This document shows positions 7,330 through 16,323 of a stretch of DNA of 36,629 nt, piece by piece. A program made the position numbers and the translations under genes. Position 1 is the first letter of the stretch. Each line of letters opens with the position of its first letter. Source of the DNA: Streptomyces altiplanensis (GTDB lineage Bacteria; Actinomycetota; Actinomycetes; Streptomycetales; Streptomycetaceae); NCBI GenBank assembly GCA_003719395.1, contig RHMC01000065.1:1-36629 (forward strand), in the 5' to 3' direction. The notes beneath the pieces are model-generated. The model was given only the letters and a program-made list of their open reading frames with translations, was not told the origin of the DNA and searched no databases.

Positions 7330-8430
7330 TCAGCAGACTTCTTCGAGATCCCGCCACTCGCGGCTGTCGGGGTTGTCGGCGACCCACCCGTCGAGCAGCC
7401 CGCGCACCAGTCCGGCCCGCGCCGCGATGCCGCACTCGCGCTCCGGCAGCCACAGCTCACCGGCACCGGCCGTGCGGTGTCCGAGCGGTCCCGGGTGGCC
7501 GGGCTCGCTGTGGTCGTGCGGGTCGAGGTGTTCGCCGTCGCCCTCGTCGCTGGGCATCTGCGACTCGGAACAGGCCCGGCAGAGCAGCCGTACGGACGAC
7601 GACCAGTCCTCGGCGGCGAACCCCGCGTCGGCGGCGAGGCGCTCCAGGGCGTCCCGGTCGGACTCGGTGGCGGCCTCCAGGAGGACCACCCAGGTGGGTA
7701 CGGGCGAGGGCGCCCACAGCTCGATCTCGTCGAAGACGGGGAACGACGGGCCCGCGGCGGTGACGCGCTCGCCGTGCGGTACGCCGTCGTGCAGGACGAC
7801 CTCGCCCCAGCGGCGCCCGGAGGACGGCAGCGGAATCGAGAGCACCTCTATCCGGGCCGGGTCGAGCCTGCGGCCCCACACCACCTCGGCCTCGCCCTCC
7901 GGCGAGAGGCGGACGGCGGCGCTGCCCAGCTCCATGCCGTGGGGCTCGCCGCTCTCGGTGGGCTCGCCGGGCACCTTCAGGCCGTACGCCTGCCAGGCGC
8001 GGCGGGCCAGCGGCCAGTCCTGGAGGGCGGTGGCCGCGATGCCGACGTTCCACCAGTCGGGAGCGCCGGTCTCCCGGTCGAGGAGCGCGACGGCGCGCAG
8101 GCCGGCGGAGCGTGCCTGCTCCCAGTCGTGCCGGAACTTGTGCAGCAGCGCGAGGTTGAACCAGGACTCCGACAGCCAGGGTTCGAGGTCCGCCGCGCGT
8201 GTCAGCAGCGCTCCCGCGTCCTCGTACCGACCGTCGCCGATCAGCGTGAACGCGCGGTCGGTGGCCTGCCGCCACGAGGCGGACGGCCTGTGCCGTACCT
8301 TCCCGAAGATCTTCACGATTCCCGCCTGTCCCGCCTGCCGGTCGTTGAAGGTCCAGTGCCCCCCGGACACCCTCTTCTTCCTCTTCTTGGCATCCAACCA
8401 TGCCGGGTCGCAGGGCCGCTCATTACCCAT
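7330..8430 (-). CDS. Tetratricopeptide-repeat protein of unknown function
   Basis: The 366-aa cytoplasmic protein has no signal peptide or membrane segment. TPR-like helices are at about residues 50-140 (ATDRAFTLIGDGRYEDAGALL; SESWFNLALLHKFRHDWEQA; DWWNVGIAATALQDWPLARRA). The rest (about 150-366) is an acidic domain with conserved segments such as RRLDPARIEVLSIPLPSSGRRW and a His-rich acidic stretch near 310-330. Two cysteines in LLCRAC could bind metal, but this is a guess. The start is three bases after the stop of the HD-GYP gene (TAACCCATG), so the two genes are probably co-transcribed. I do not recognise a specific function. Confidence 0.8.
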   Translation of the reverse strand: MGNERPCDPAWLDAKKRKKRVSGGHWTFNDRQAGQAGIVKIFGKVRHRPSASWRQATDRAFTLIGDGRYEDAGALLTRAADLEPWLSESWFNLALLHKFRHDWEQARSAGLRAVALLDRETGAPDWWNVGIAATALQDWPLARRAWQAYGLKVPGEPTESGEPHGMELGSAAVRLSPEGEAEVVWGRRLDPARIEVLSIPLPSSGRRWGEVVLHDGVPHGERVTAAGPSFPVFDEIELWAPSPVPTWVVLLEAATESDRDALERLAADAGFAAEDWSSSVRLLCRACSESQMPSDEGDGEHLDPHDHSEPGHPGPLGHRTAGAGELWLPERECGIAARAGLVRGLLDGWVADNPDSREWRDLEEVC

Positions 8431-8433
8431 GGG

Positions 8434-11198
8434 TTACCCCGGTGGGGACAGGGCCGGACCACCCCGGGACAGAACACGCGCCAGGGATTCCACAACCTCG
8501 GGCTGATAGTCGCGGCAGGTGCCGAGACGCAGCTGTTCCAGGGCGCTGAGCGGCCCGCCCAGTCCCCCTCCGCTTTCCCCCGAGAAATCGTCGTATGCAT
8601 TGACGGCGCGGACGATCCGGGCGGGCAGCGGCTGCTCCCGGTACGGGTCGGCCTGCCGCTCGACGACCACCGCGACCTCGGCGGGGACTCCCGTCTGGCG
8701 TACGACGGCTCCGCCCAGGAGCGCGATGCGGCGCTGTTCGGCGGGCGGGAGGGAGGCGGTGGCCCCGGCCGGGACCGGGTCGAGGAGGGAGAGCTGACCG
8801 ATGTCGTGCATCAGGGCGGCGTACTCCAGGACGGTGAGGTCGGGCTCGGAAAGCCCCAGTTCACGCCCCACCGCGCGGCTGAGCAGCGCGACGCGGTGGG
8901 CGTGGCCCTGCGGGGTGTAGCCGGCGATCTCGGTGGCGCGGGCGAGCGAGGCGATGGTCTGGCGGTACGTCGTGCGGACGGCGGCGTACCGGCGGAAGGA
9001 CAGCTGGGTGAGCAGCAGGGGCACGCAGAAGACGGGCAGTGCCCACAGCCCGGTGACGGCGACGCCGAGCGCCATGACGGCGCCGGTGGCGCAGACCGCG
9101 GAGCCGATCCCGAGGAGCGCCCGCAGCTCGTCGCGCAGGAGCGGCCCGTACGGGTAACCGGTGCGGGCGCGGGCCATGACGGCGGCGAGGACGGCGTCGC
9201 AGAGGGCGGTGGGGACGAGGAGCAGCAGGAGGAAGAGCGCGTGGTACGGGCCGTGGCCGACCCACTTCTCCCACAGGCCGCAGTTGTAGAGCGGCTGGAA
9301 GCAGACGGCGGCGAACGCGACGGTGAGGACACGGCGGGCCACGTGGTCGAGAGCGTGCCCGTGGCCTGCGGCGACGTGCGGTACCGCGCCGGCGAGGGCG
9401 GCGGCGACCACGACGGCGACGACCTGGAGGACGCCGTGGACGGTGGGCTGTCCGGCGTTCTGCCCGAGCAGGGCGTAGGCGAGGGCTCCGGCGGCGCCGA
9501 GCGGGGCGGGTTCGCGCTCGGCGGGCAGGGCGGAGGGGCCGCCCCGTACGCCCCAGCGGGAGAGCTCCCCGAGGGTGATGAGCGCGCCGAAGGCGAGGGC
9601 GACGCCGGGTTCGGTGACGCCGTACCAGAGGGTGTCGCCGAGGGCGTAGACGGTGAGCGCCGCGGCGGCGCCGTAGACGAGCCCGAGGCGGGCGCCGGCC
9701 GCGCGGCCCTGCACCGCCCCGTCATGCGGCACGCTCCGCAGGACACCCCTCGGCCCGGCGGCCGGGACGGCGCTCACGCGGGCCGGCCGGGGCCGTGGCG
9801 GGGCGCCGGCGGCGGCAGTGGACGCCGGATCCCCGCCCGGGGCGGGGGCGGAGGTCTCGTCGTCCGTGAGCGGTGGCGGGACGTTTCCTCTGGGGCCGGA
9901 CTGTTCGTCCGAAGTGACCCGGTGGTGCCAGCCGTGGCGGGCCAGCGCCCGGGTCAGCGCAGTCACCATCAGCGGGTCGAACTGCGTGCCCGCGCACCGG
10001 TCGAGTTCCCGCAGGGCGGTCCCCACCGGCCGCGCCCGCCGGTACGAGCGCGTCGACGTCATCGCGTCGAAGGCGTCCGCAACGGCGACGATCCGCGCGA
10101 ACTCCGGGATCCGGCCGCCCGCGAGGCCGTAGGGGTAGCCGCTGCCGTCGAGCCGCTCGTGATGGTGCAGGATCGCCGCCCGCGCCTCCCCGAGGAAGCC
10201 GATGCCGCGGACCATCTCGTGCCCGTACTCGGGATGCAGCTCGATGACCCGGCGTTCCTCGGGGGTGAGCGGCCCGTCCTTGCGGAGCAGCCGCGTCGGG
10301 ACGCCGAGCTTGCCGACGTCGTGCAGGATGCCGGCGAACCGCAGGACCTCGATGCGGTCCTCGTCCATGCCGAGCTCGCGGGCGATCATCACGGACGCGC
10401 GGCCGACGCGTTCGCTGTGCCCGCGCGTGTACCGGTCCTTGATGTCGACCGCCTGCACGAGGGCGCGGATGGTGGCCTGGTGGGCGGCGCGCTCGCGGTG
10501 GTACTGCGCGAAGACCCAGCAGGAGATGTACATCGGCAGCAGGACGAAGAGCGCGGCGAGCGGCCCGTACGAACTGCGCCAGAGCACCGCCGTCATCAGC
10601 CCGGCGAGCCCCTGCACACCGTGCGGTGCCAGGGAGCGCAGCAGCAGCCCGCAGCGCCAGGCGGCGCGCACGGGCAGCCTCTCGGCGGCGGCGAGGATGC
10701 GCCGTCGCGGGCGGTCAGGACCAGGCAGAAGGTGAGGACGGCGGCCCCGGCGGGCAGCAGGACGTACGGGAAATCGGGCGGCGGCCCGGTCGCCCCGCCC
10801 AGCGACGCACCGCCGCCGAGGAACGTGCAGACATGGGCCGCGGACCACGCGGCGAGCGCGAGCTGCGCCGCCCGCCAGGCCCGCCGCACGGCACGCGGGG
10901 CCGCTCGACATGGCCGACGAGGGCCCCGGGCACGGCGACGAGGGCGGCGGCCGGCGGCGGCAGCAGCAGTACGGCGGCGAGCAGCGCGGGGGAAGAAGGC
11001 CCCCGCGCCGGCCCGCAGCGCGCTGACGAGGAACGGCCGGCGCCCGAGCAGTTCGCAGGCGGCGTGGAGCACGGCGAGCAGAGCGGCAGTGCCCCAGGGG
11101 ATGCCGGCGCCGGGCCGCAGGGCGGGGAGCGCGCAACAGGCGGCCGCCAGCAGCGCACACAGGATGTACGCACGCGCCGCCATCGAAAGGGCTCTCAC
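8434..11198 (-). CDS. Membrane protein with tandem HD domains (HD-GYP type; apparent frameshifts near its 5' end)
   Basis: This is a likely cyclic-di-GMP phosphodiesterase or sensor. Hydrophobic N-terminal segments lead into a first HD-GYP domain with RGHSERV, HDVGKLG, ELHPEYGHE, HHERLDGSGYPYG and VADAFDAMTS, so the metal ligands and the GYP signature are intact. A middle region holds several more membrane segments. A second HD domain keeps only GHAHRV and MHDIGQ; the HHExxDGxGYP motif is replaced by VVERQADPY, so it is probably inactive. The start is taken as GTG 11198 with AGGAG about 10 nt upstream. The N-terminal part is readable only by changing frame near 10995 (an extra base in a G5 run), 10900 and 10702. 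From about 10700 to the stop the frame is clean. It lies 3 bp upstream of the TPR gene. Confidence 0.82.
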
Positions 11199-11276
11199 CA
11201 GCCTCGCTCCTGTTGTCCCGGGTCCGCCCGCCACAATGCGTGCGTCACGCTAGCGAGTTGAGCGGAGCTGGAGACG

Positions 11277-11322
11277 ACGAAGCGGCTGATTAGCACCTTC
11301 GAGTGATAATCAGCCGCTTCGT
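11277..11322 (-). terminator. Terminator of the sigR-rsrA operon
   Basis: ACGAAGCGGCTGATTA (11277-11292) and TAATCAGCCGCTTCGT (11307-11322) form a perfect 16-bp stem with a 14-nt loop, 43 bp after the rsrA stop. Confidence 0.8.
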
Positions 11323-11364
11323 GAGGCGGGATCCCGGCCGGGGCGGGGCAGGGCGGAGCAGAGG

Positions 11365-11691
11365 CTACGCCTCGTTGGCGGCGGTCGGCAGGTCGGCGGA
11401 CGTCGTGGTCGTCACGTCCTGCTCGGGCACGGCCTGCCCCGACCGGATCAGATCGATGCGCCCCATGACCTTGGCCCGCAGGTCGGCCGGTACGTCGTCA
11501 CTGCCGCAACAGCGCTTCACCAGCTTCTTGACGGCCTGCTCCAGGCCGTACTTCTCCAGGCACGGGGAGCACTCCCCGAAGTGCACCTCGAACTTGGTGC
11601 AGTCGCTGTCCGGCATCTCGTGGTCGAGGAACTCGTAGAGATGATCCAGGACCTCAGAGCAGTCAGTCTCGTGCGGCTCTCCGCAGCTCAT
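11365..11691 (-). CDS. rsrA: Redox-sensing zinc anti-sigma factor RsrA
   Basis: The 108-aa ZAS-family anti-sigma factor holds sigma-R inactive in reducing conditions and releases it when its cysteines are oxidised to a disulfide. All hallmark residues are at the positions known from S. coelicolor RsrA: C3, C11, H37, C41 and C44 (the H-x3-C-x2-C zinc motif HFGECSPC), plus C61-C62. The additional residue C31 is also present. The ATG at 11691 overlaps the sigR stop as ATGA, which implies translational coupling and near-equal synthesis of the pair. A strong hairpin follows the gene. Confidence 0.97.
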   Translation of the reverse strand: MSCGEPHETDCSEVLDHLYEFLDHEMPDSDCTKFEVHFGECSPCLEKYGLEQAVKKLVKRCCGSDDVPADLRAKVMGRIDLIRSGQAVPEQDVTTTTSADLPTAANEA

Positions 11692-12346
11692 GAGCCCGAA
11701 CCTTTCCCGTCGTTCGACTCTCCGGCACCCGCCGGGACCAGCCCGCGGTCACGCGCGTAGTCCTCGAGCATGCCGCGCAGCTGACGGCGGCCCCGGTGCA
11801 GCCGGGACATCACTGTGCCGATGGGTGTTCCCATGATGTCCGCGATCTCCTTGTACGCAAAGCCCTCTACATCCGCGAGGTAGACCGCGATGCGGAATTC
11901 CTCGGGGATCGCCTGCAGCGCGGACTTGACGTCCGAGTCGGGCAGGTGGTCGAGCGCCTGCGACTCGGCGGAGCGCAGGCCCGTCGACATGTGCGACTCG
12001 GCGCGCGCGAGCTGCCAGTCCTCGATCTCCTCGGCGCCGCTGCGCTGCGGTTCGCGCTGCTTCTTCCGGTACGTGTTGATGAAGGTGTTCGTCAGAATGC
12101 GGTAAAGCCACGCCTTCAGATTCGTACCCTCACGGAACTGGTGGAAGGACCCGTACGCCTTGGCGTACGTCTCCTGCACCAGGTCCTCCGCGTCGCCGGA
12201 TTGCGCGTCATGCGCAGCGCGGCCGAGTACATCTGGTCGAGGAAACCCAGCGCGTCGCGCTCGAAGCGCGCGTTGCGCTCGGCGGTGCTCTCCTCCGCCG
12301 CCTGGCCGTCGTCGGTCCCTGTGTCGGTCCCAGTGACCGGACCCAC
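11688..12346 (-). CDS. sigR: RNA polymerase ECF sigma factor SigR (thiol-oxidative stress; one apparent frameshift)
   Basis: Sigma-R directs the disulfide-stress regulon (thioredoxins, mycothiol genes, proteases). Region 2 is seen as DAEDLVQETYAKAY through LKAWLYRILTNTFIN, and region 4 as LQAIPEEFRIAVYL through GTPIGTVMSRLHRGRRQLR. The sequence is nearly identical to the S. coelicolor protein to its C-terminal end. The GTG at 12346 begins the classical sigma-R. A second start 55 codons upstream gives sigma-R' (separate entry). The frame changes once near 12197, in the codons following LRMTRNP; this fits one missing base, and both sides align without loss. I infer a sequencing error. The stop overlaps rsrA (ATGA). 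A sigma-R-type promoter lies upstream at 12559-12588. Confidence 0.93.
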
Positions 12347-12511
12347 CTCCTCCAACGCCGTGGCGGGGCCGAATGCGGACCCGCTCGAAACGGAGGATAG
12401 ACGACGATCCTGCCCGTCCGCCGCCCGGCGAGGGGCGGACTTGGCCGCAGTGAGCACCGTCCACTCCAGGTCAGCGGTGTTCGAGCGGCTCGGGCAGATA
12501 GTCGATCCCAT
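12347..12511 (-). other. sigR: N-terminal extension of the longer isoform sigma-R'
   Basis: An ATG at 12511, with GAGGGAG about 9 nt upstream, opens exactly 55 codons in frame with the GTG of sigma-R. In S. coelicolor an inducible, unstable isoform with a 55-residue extension is made from the sigma-R-dependent transcript and degraded by ClpP proteases, which shuts the response down. The length match and the good ribosome site support the same isoform here. The extension is basic and polar with no recognised domain. Confidence 0.75.
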
Positions 12512-12558
12512 GCGACGGACTCCCTCTCCACGTACGTGCGGTGTATGCCGACGCACGG

Positions 12559-12588
12559 AACAACAGAGGTCTCGCGCAGATCATTCCC
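12559..12588 (-). promoter_or_regulatory. Sigma-R-dependent autoregulatory promoter (sigRp2-like)
   Basis: On the minus strand GGGAAT (12588-12583) is followed by exactly 18 nt and then GTTGTT (12564-12559). This fits the sigma-R consensus GGAAT-N18/19-GTT. Transcription would begin near 12552, about 40 nt upstream of the sigma-R' ATG. The element overlaps the last codons of the upstream hydrolase gene. Confidence 0.85.
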
Positions 12589-13225
12589 GGAGCCCGCCGA
12601 TCCAGCTCCCGACGGCGTCCGTGATCACTTCCACGACCTGTCCGCCGGTGGTCCCGGCCTTCTTCGGCACGGCGAACCCGTGGTCGGCGTACGCCACTTC
12701 CACCAGGTCGTACGCCCCGTCCGGGAACTCCCCGGGCTTCCCGAAGGGATCGTTTCCCCCCTGTACGACCAGAGTGGGGACCCCGGCGCCCAGAAGTTCC
12801 TCCGCCCGGGACTTCTCGGGGCGGCCGGGAGGGTGGAGCGGGAAGCTCAGCGCGAGCACGGTGCGCGCGCCCAGTTCGGCGGCGGTCCGGCACGCGACGC
12901 GCGCCCCGGCGCTGCGCCCGCCGGAGACGACCGGCAGTCCGGGCTTCTCCAGGGCGGGCCACAGCCCGCGCCACCCGGCGTCCAGGGTCCTGGGAGCGGG
13001 CGCGAGCTTCTTCCCGGCCACCCGCCAGGGCTGCTCCACCAGGGCGACGCTCACCGCCGCGCGCGGGCAGCGCGCCGCGAGCCCCTGGAGGTCCCGCGCC
13101 TCGATGCCGCCCCCGGCGCCGTGGCTCACGGCCAGGACGATCCACGGCGCCTCGGCCTCGGCCCAGGTGATCCGGGCCTCACCGGCCGCCGTCTCCACCG
13201 TCTCGCTCTGTGTCACACGCCCCAT
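12581..13225 (-). CDS. Alpha/beta-hydrolase family protein
   Basis: This 214-aa small alpha/beta hydrolase is of the KANL3/Tex30-like type (dienelactone-hydrolase relatives). The nucleophile elbow is GGRSAG with S105. The acid is probably D159 (GGNDPF) and the histidine H182 (ADHGF). The oxyanion segment is SHGAGGG at 34-40. There is no signal peptide. It lies 22 bp downstream of the SRAP gene and immediately upstream of sigR; its 3' end contains the sigma-R promoter. The substrate is unknown. A GTG at 13216 is an alternative start, but the ATG at 13225 has GGGGAG upstream. Confidence 0.8.
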   Translation of the reverse strand: MGRVTQSETVETAAGEARITWAEAEAPWIVLAVSHGAGGGIEARDLQGLAARCPRAAVSVALVEQPWRVAGKKLAPAPRTLDAGWRGLWPALEKPGLPVVSGGRSAGARVACRTAAELGARTVLALSFPLHPPGRPEKSRAEELLGAGVPTLVVQGGNDPFGKPGEFPDGAYDLVEVAYADHGFAVPKKAGTTGGQVVEVITDAVGSWIGGLRE

Positions 13226-13247
13226 CCTGCCCGCTCCCCGTACCGCC

Positions 13248-14063
13248 TCAGAACAGCGTTTCCTCCTCCGGTGCCGCCAGTTCCTCCAGCAGCTCCGGAC
13301 CGTTGTTGCGCACGTTGCTCACCGCCGTGCTCACCGGATACGCCCGCATCAGCCCGCCCGGCGGCGGCGCCAGCAGCGCCCGTACGTCCTCGACGTCCCT
13401 ATGGGCCGGATCCAGCCACGCGTCCCACCGGTCCGGCGTCAGCATCAGCGGCATCCGGGGGTGGATGTCGGCCAGCGAGCCCGGTCCGGAGGCCGGTGCG
13501 ACCGCCAGCGGCGACGTCTCCGCCTCGGTGGTGATGACCGAGCACGTCGCCCACCACGCCTGCGGGTGGTCGTCCGGCAGCGTCCGGTCGCGCCAGAACT
13601 CGTACAGCCCGGCCAGCGCCATGACCGACCCGTCCGCCGGGGTTACGAAGTACGGCTGCTTCCGCGGCCGCTTCTTCTTCCCCTGCTCCTCCAGCTGCCG
13701 CTCGTCCACGCCGGTGACCCACTCGTAGTAACCGTCGGCGGGAAGGATGCAGCGCCGGGAGACGAACGGCCGCCGGAACGACGGCTTCTCGTGCACCGTC
13801 TCCGCCCGCGCGTTGATCATCCGGGCCCCGCCGTCGGGCGACTTCGCCCACGAGGGCACGAGCCCCCATTTCAGCTTCCTCAACTGCCGAACCGGACGCT
13901 CGTCGCCCGCGTCCTTCACAGGACGCTCCAGTACCGCGTGGACCTCCTTCGTCGGAGCCACGTTCCAGTCCGGGGCGAGCGCCTCCTCGGGCTCCCACCT
14001 CTGCACATCGAAGAGCCCGACGAGTTCTTCGGCACTCCGGCTCACTGCATACCGTCCGCACAT
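13248..14063 (-). CDS. SRAP (SOS response-associated peptidase / abasic-site shield) protein, YedK/HMCES family
   Basis: This 271-aa protein is of the family that crosslinks to abasic sites in single-stranded DNA through an N-terminal cysteine. The start is set at the ATG at 14063 because the catalytic Cys must be residue 2 (MCGRY); upstream in-frame starts would bury it. Active-site residues are N84 (MINARAE), E114 (DGYYEW) and H201 (IHPRMP). The length is close to that of Streptomyces members. It is divergent from an M50 peptidase and lies 22 bp upstream of the hydrolase gene. No SOS box is evident. A basic insertion rich in Lys/Arg at about 127-136 separates the EW motif from the next strand. 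Confidence 0.92.
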   Translation of the reverse strand: MCGRYAVSRSAEELVGLFDVQRWEPEEALAPDWNVAPTKEVHAVLERPVKDAGDERPVRQLRKLKWGLVPSWAKSPDGGARMINARAETVHEKPSFRRPFVSRRCILPADGYYEWVTGVDERQLEEQGKKKRPRKQPYFVTPADGSVMALAGLYEFWRDRTLPDDHPQAWWATCSVITTEAETSPLAVAPASGPGSLADIHPRMPLMLTPDRWDAWLDPAHRDVEDVRALLAPPPGGLMRAYPVSTAVSNVRNNGPELLEELAAPEEETLF

Positions 14064-14079
14064 GGATGCCACACTGCCA

Positions 14080-14103
14080 CGACTTCCCGACTTCCCGACT
14101 TCA
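14080..14103. repeat. Three tandem 8-bp units
   Basis: CGACTTCC, CGACTTCC and CGACTTCA are tandem in the 56-bp divergent gap between the SRAP and M50 genes, directly before the M50 ribosome site. Confidence 0.7.
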
Positions 14104-14119
14104 AGGAGCCGCCCTGACC

Positions 14120-14833
14120 ATGGACAGCACCCCTCTCGGCGATCTGTGGGACCGCCTCTCCGGTACGCAGCCCGATCCGGGTCAGTGGCTCGTGGCAGCT
14201 GCGGCCCTCCTCGCCCTGGCCGTCGTCGTCCCGCGTCCCGTGTGGCGCCTGTCGCGCAATGCCATCACCATCGCCCACGAGGGCGGCCACGGCCTGGTCG
14301 CCCTGCTCACGGGCCGCAGCCTCGACGGCATCCGCCTCCACTCCGACACGAGCGGCCTGACCGTGAGCCGGGGCAGGCCGACCGGCATCGGCATGATCCT
14401 GACGGCCGCCGCCGGCTACACCGCGCCCTCCCTCCTGGGCCTCGGCGGCGCCTGGCTGCTCGCTGCGGACCGCATCACGCTCTTCCTCTGGATAGCCACG
14501 GCCCTGCTGCTGGCGATGCTGGTGATGATCCGCAACGCGTACGGCGCCCTGACCGTGATCGCCACCGGCGCCGCCTTCCTCCTCGTCTCCTGGCTCACGG
14601 CCCCGGAGGTCCAGGCCGCCTTCGCGTACGCCGCCGTATGGTTCATGCTCGTCGGCGGTGTCCGTCCCGCCTTCGAGCTCCAGTCCAAGCGCCGTCACGG
14701 CGGTGCCCCCGACTCGGACGCCGACCAGCTGTCGCGGCTCACGCACGTACCGGCCGTGGTGTGGTTGCTCTTCTTCCACACGGTGTCGGTCTGCGCCCTG
14801 CTGGGCGGCGGGCGCTGGCTGCTCGGCCTGTGA
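14120..14833 (+). CDS. M50 (site-2 protease-like) family membrane metallopeptidase
   Basis: The 237-aa polytopic membrane protein has the zinc site HEGGH at residues 53-57 (ligands H53 and H57, catalytic E54), placed at a membrane edge after the first hydrophobic segment (about 22-38). Four to five further hydrophobic segments follow. It resembles the short M50B-like family without a PDZ domain. The start at 14120 is chosen because AAGGAG lies 11 nt upstream. An intrinsic terminator follows at 14903-14918. The substrate is unknown. Proximity to sigR invites a regulated-proteolysis idea, but RsrA is soluble, so a direct link is unlikely. Confidence 0.85.
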   Translation: MDSTPLGDLWDRLSGTQPDPGQWLVAAAALLALAVVVPRPVWRLSRNAITIAHEGGHGLVALLTGRSLDGIRLHSDTSGLTVSRGRPTGIGMILTAAAGYTAPSLLGLGGAWLLAADRITLFLWIATALLLAMLVMIRNAYGALTVIATGAAFLLVSWLTAPEVQAAFAYAAVWFMLVGGVRPAFELQSKRRHGGAPDSDADQLSRLTHVPAVVWLLFFHTVSVCALLGGGRWLLGL

Positions 14834-14902
14834 CCACGGCCGGGGCGACCGCGACCACGGGCCGTCGTCACGCACCGCCGGCGCACCACACCATCGAGTT
14901 AC

Positions 14903-14918
14903 GCCCCGGTTTCGGGGC
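14903..14918 (+). terminator. Intrinsic terminator after the M50 gene
   Basis: GCCCCG-GTTT-CGGGGC is followed by ATTTGATC, 69 bp past the M50 stop and before aroA. Confidence 0.65.
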
Positions 14919-14964
14919 ATTTGATCAAGATCCGGGCCCGCCGCGAGCCATTAAAGTGAAGGCC

Positions 14965-16309
14965 ATGACCGAAAGCTCCGTGCACCCCGCCCTCTGGCCC
15001 GCACCCCACACCGGCGAAGTCGACGACGCGACCGTCTCCGTGCCCGGATCGAAATCGGTCACCAACCGCGCTCTCGTCCTGGCCTCCCTCGCCGCCGAGC
15101 CCGGCTGGCTGCGCCGCCCGCTGCGCTCTCGCGACACCCTGCCTGATGGCCGACGCGCTGCGCGCGATGGGCGTCGGCATCGAGGAGACCGTGTCGTCCA
15201 GCTCGTCCGCCACGGGTGAGCTCGACGGCTCCGGCGAGGCCTGGCGCGTGATCCCGGCGGGGCTGCACGGCCCGGCCACGGTCGACGTCGGCAACGCGGG
15301 CACCGTGATGCGCTTCCTGCCGCCCGTCGCGGCGCTCGCCGACGGCCCCGTCCGTTTCGACGGCGATCCCCGTTCGTACGAACGCCCGCTCGGCGCCGTC
15401 ATCGACGCGCTGCGCACCCTCGGCGCCCGTATCGACGACGACGGCCGCGGCGCGCTCCCGCTGACCGTGCACGGCAACGGCGCACTGGACGGCGGCCCGG
15501 TCGAAATCGACGCGTCCTCGTCCTCGCAGTTCGTCAGCGCGCTCCTGCTGTCCGCCCCGCACTTCAACCAGGGCGTGGAGGTGCGCCACACCGGCGCCAC
15601 CCTCCCCTCCATGCCGCACATCCTGATGACCGTCGACATGCTGCGCGCGGTCGGCGCCCAGGTGGACACCCCCGAGTCCGGCGGGGAGCCAAACGTGTGG
15701 CGGGTCTCCCCCGGCGCCCTGCTCGGCCGCGACCTGACCGTCGAGCCCGACCTCTCCAACGCGCAGCCGTTCCTCGCCGCCGCCCTGATCACCGGCGGCC
15801 GGGTCACCATCCCCGACTGGCCCGAGCGCACCACCCAGCCGGGCGACGCACTGCGCGAGATCTTCACCGCGATGGGCGGCTCCTGCGAGCTCACCGAGCA
15901 GGGCCTGACCTTCACCGGTACCGGCACGGTCCACGGCATCGACGTGGACCTCGGTGACGTCGGCGAGCTCACTCCGGGCATCGCGGCGGTCGCCGCCCTG
16001 GCCGACTCCGAGTCCGTACTGCGCGGTGTCGCACATCTGCGGCTGCACGAGACCGACCGGCTGGCCGCCCTCACCCGGGAGATCAACGCGCTCGGCGGCG
16101 ATGTCACCGAGACCGAGGACGGCCTGCGCATCCGGCCGCGCCGCCTGCACGGCGGGACCTTCCACACGTACCACGACCACCGCATGGCGACCGCGGGCGC
16201 GGTCATCGGCCTCGCGGTCAAGGACGTGCTGATCGAGAACGTGGCGACCACCGCCAAGACACTGCCCGACTTCCCACAGATGTGGACCGGAATGCTCGAC
16301 GGAAACTGA
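14965..16309 (+). CDS. aroA: 3-phosphoshikimate 1-carboxyvinyltransferase (EPSP synthase; one apparent frameshift)
   Basis: The enzyme joins shikimate-3-phosphate and PEP in the chorismate pathway. Motifs are PGSKSVTNRALVLA near the N-terminus, RSRDTL, VGNAGTVMRFLPPVA, LPSMPH, RLHETDRLAAL and DHRMATAGA near the C-terminus. The ATG at 14965 follows GTGAAGG. The frame changes near 15142, where RDTLLMADALR would be expected; one extra C in CTGCCTG accounts for it. All conserved motifs are otherwise intact, so a sequencing error is the simplest reading. It is followed 14 bp later by rsgA, as in other actinobacteria. Confidence 0.93.
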
Positions 16310-16323
16310 CGGGGCCTGACGAC

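Noticed and set aside
7477..11253. A 1258-codon open frame on the plus strand
   Set aside because: It is antisense to the TPR and HD-GYP genes. Its product is low-complexity Gly/Arg/Val-rich with no domain, as expected from the third-position GC bias.
14120..14833. M50 peptidase as the protease for an anti-sigma factor of sigR
   Set aside because: RsrA is a soluble redox-sensing anti-sigma factor with no membrane segment, so site-2 proteolysis is not needed; the proximity is probably incidental.
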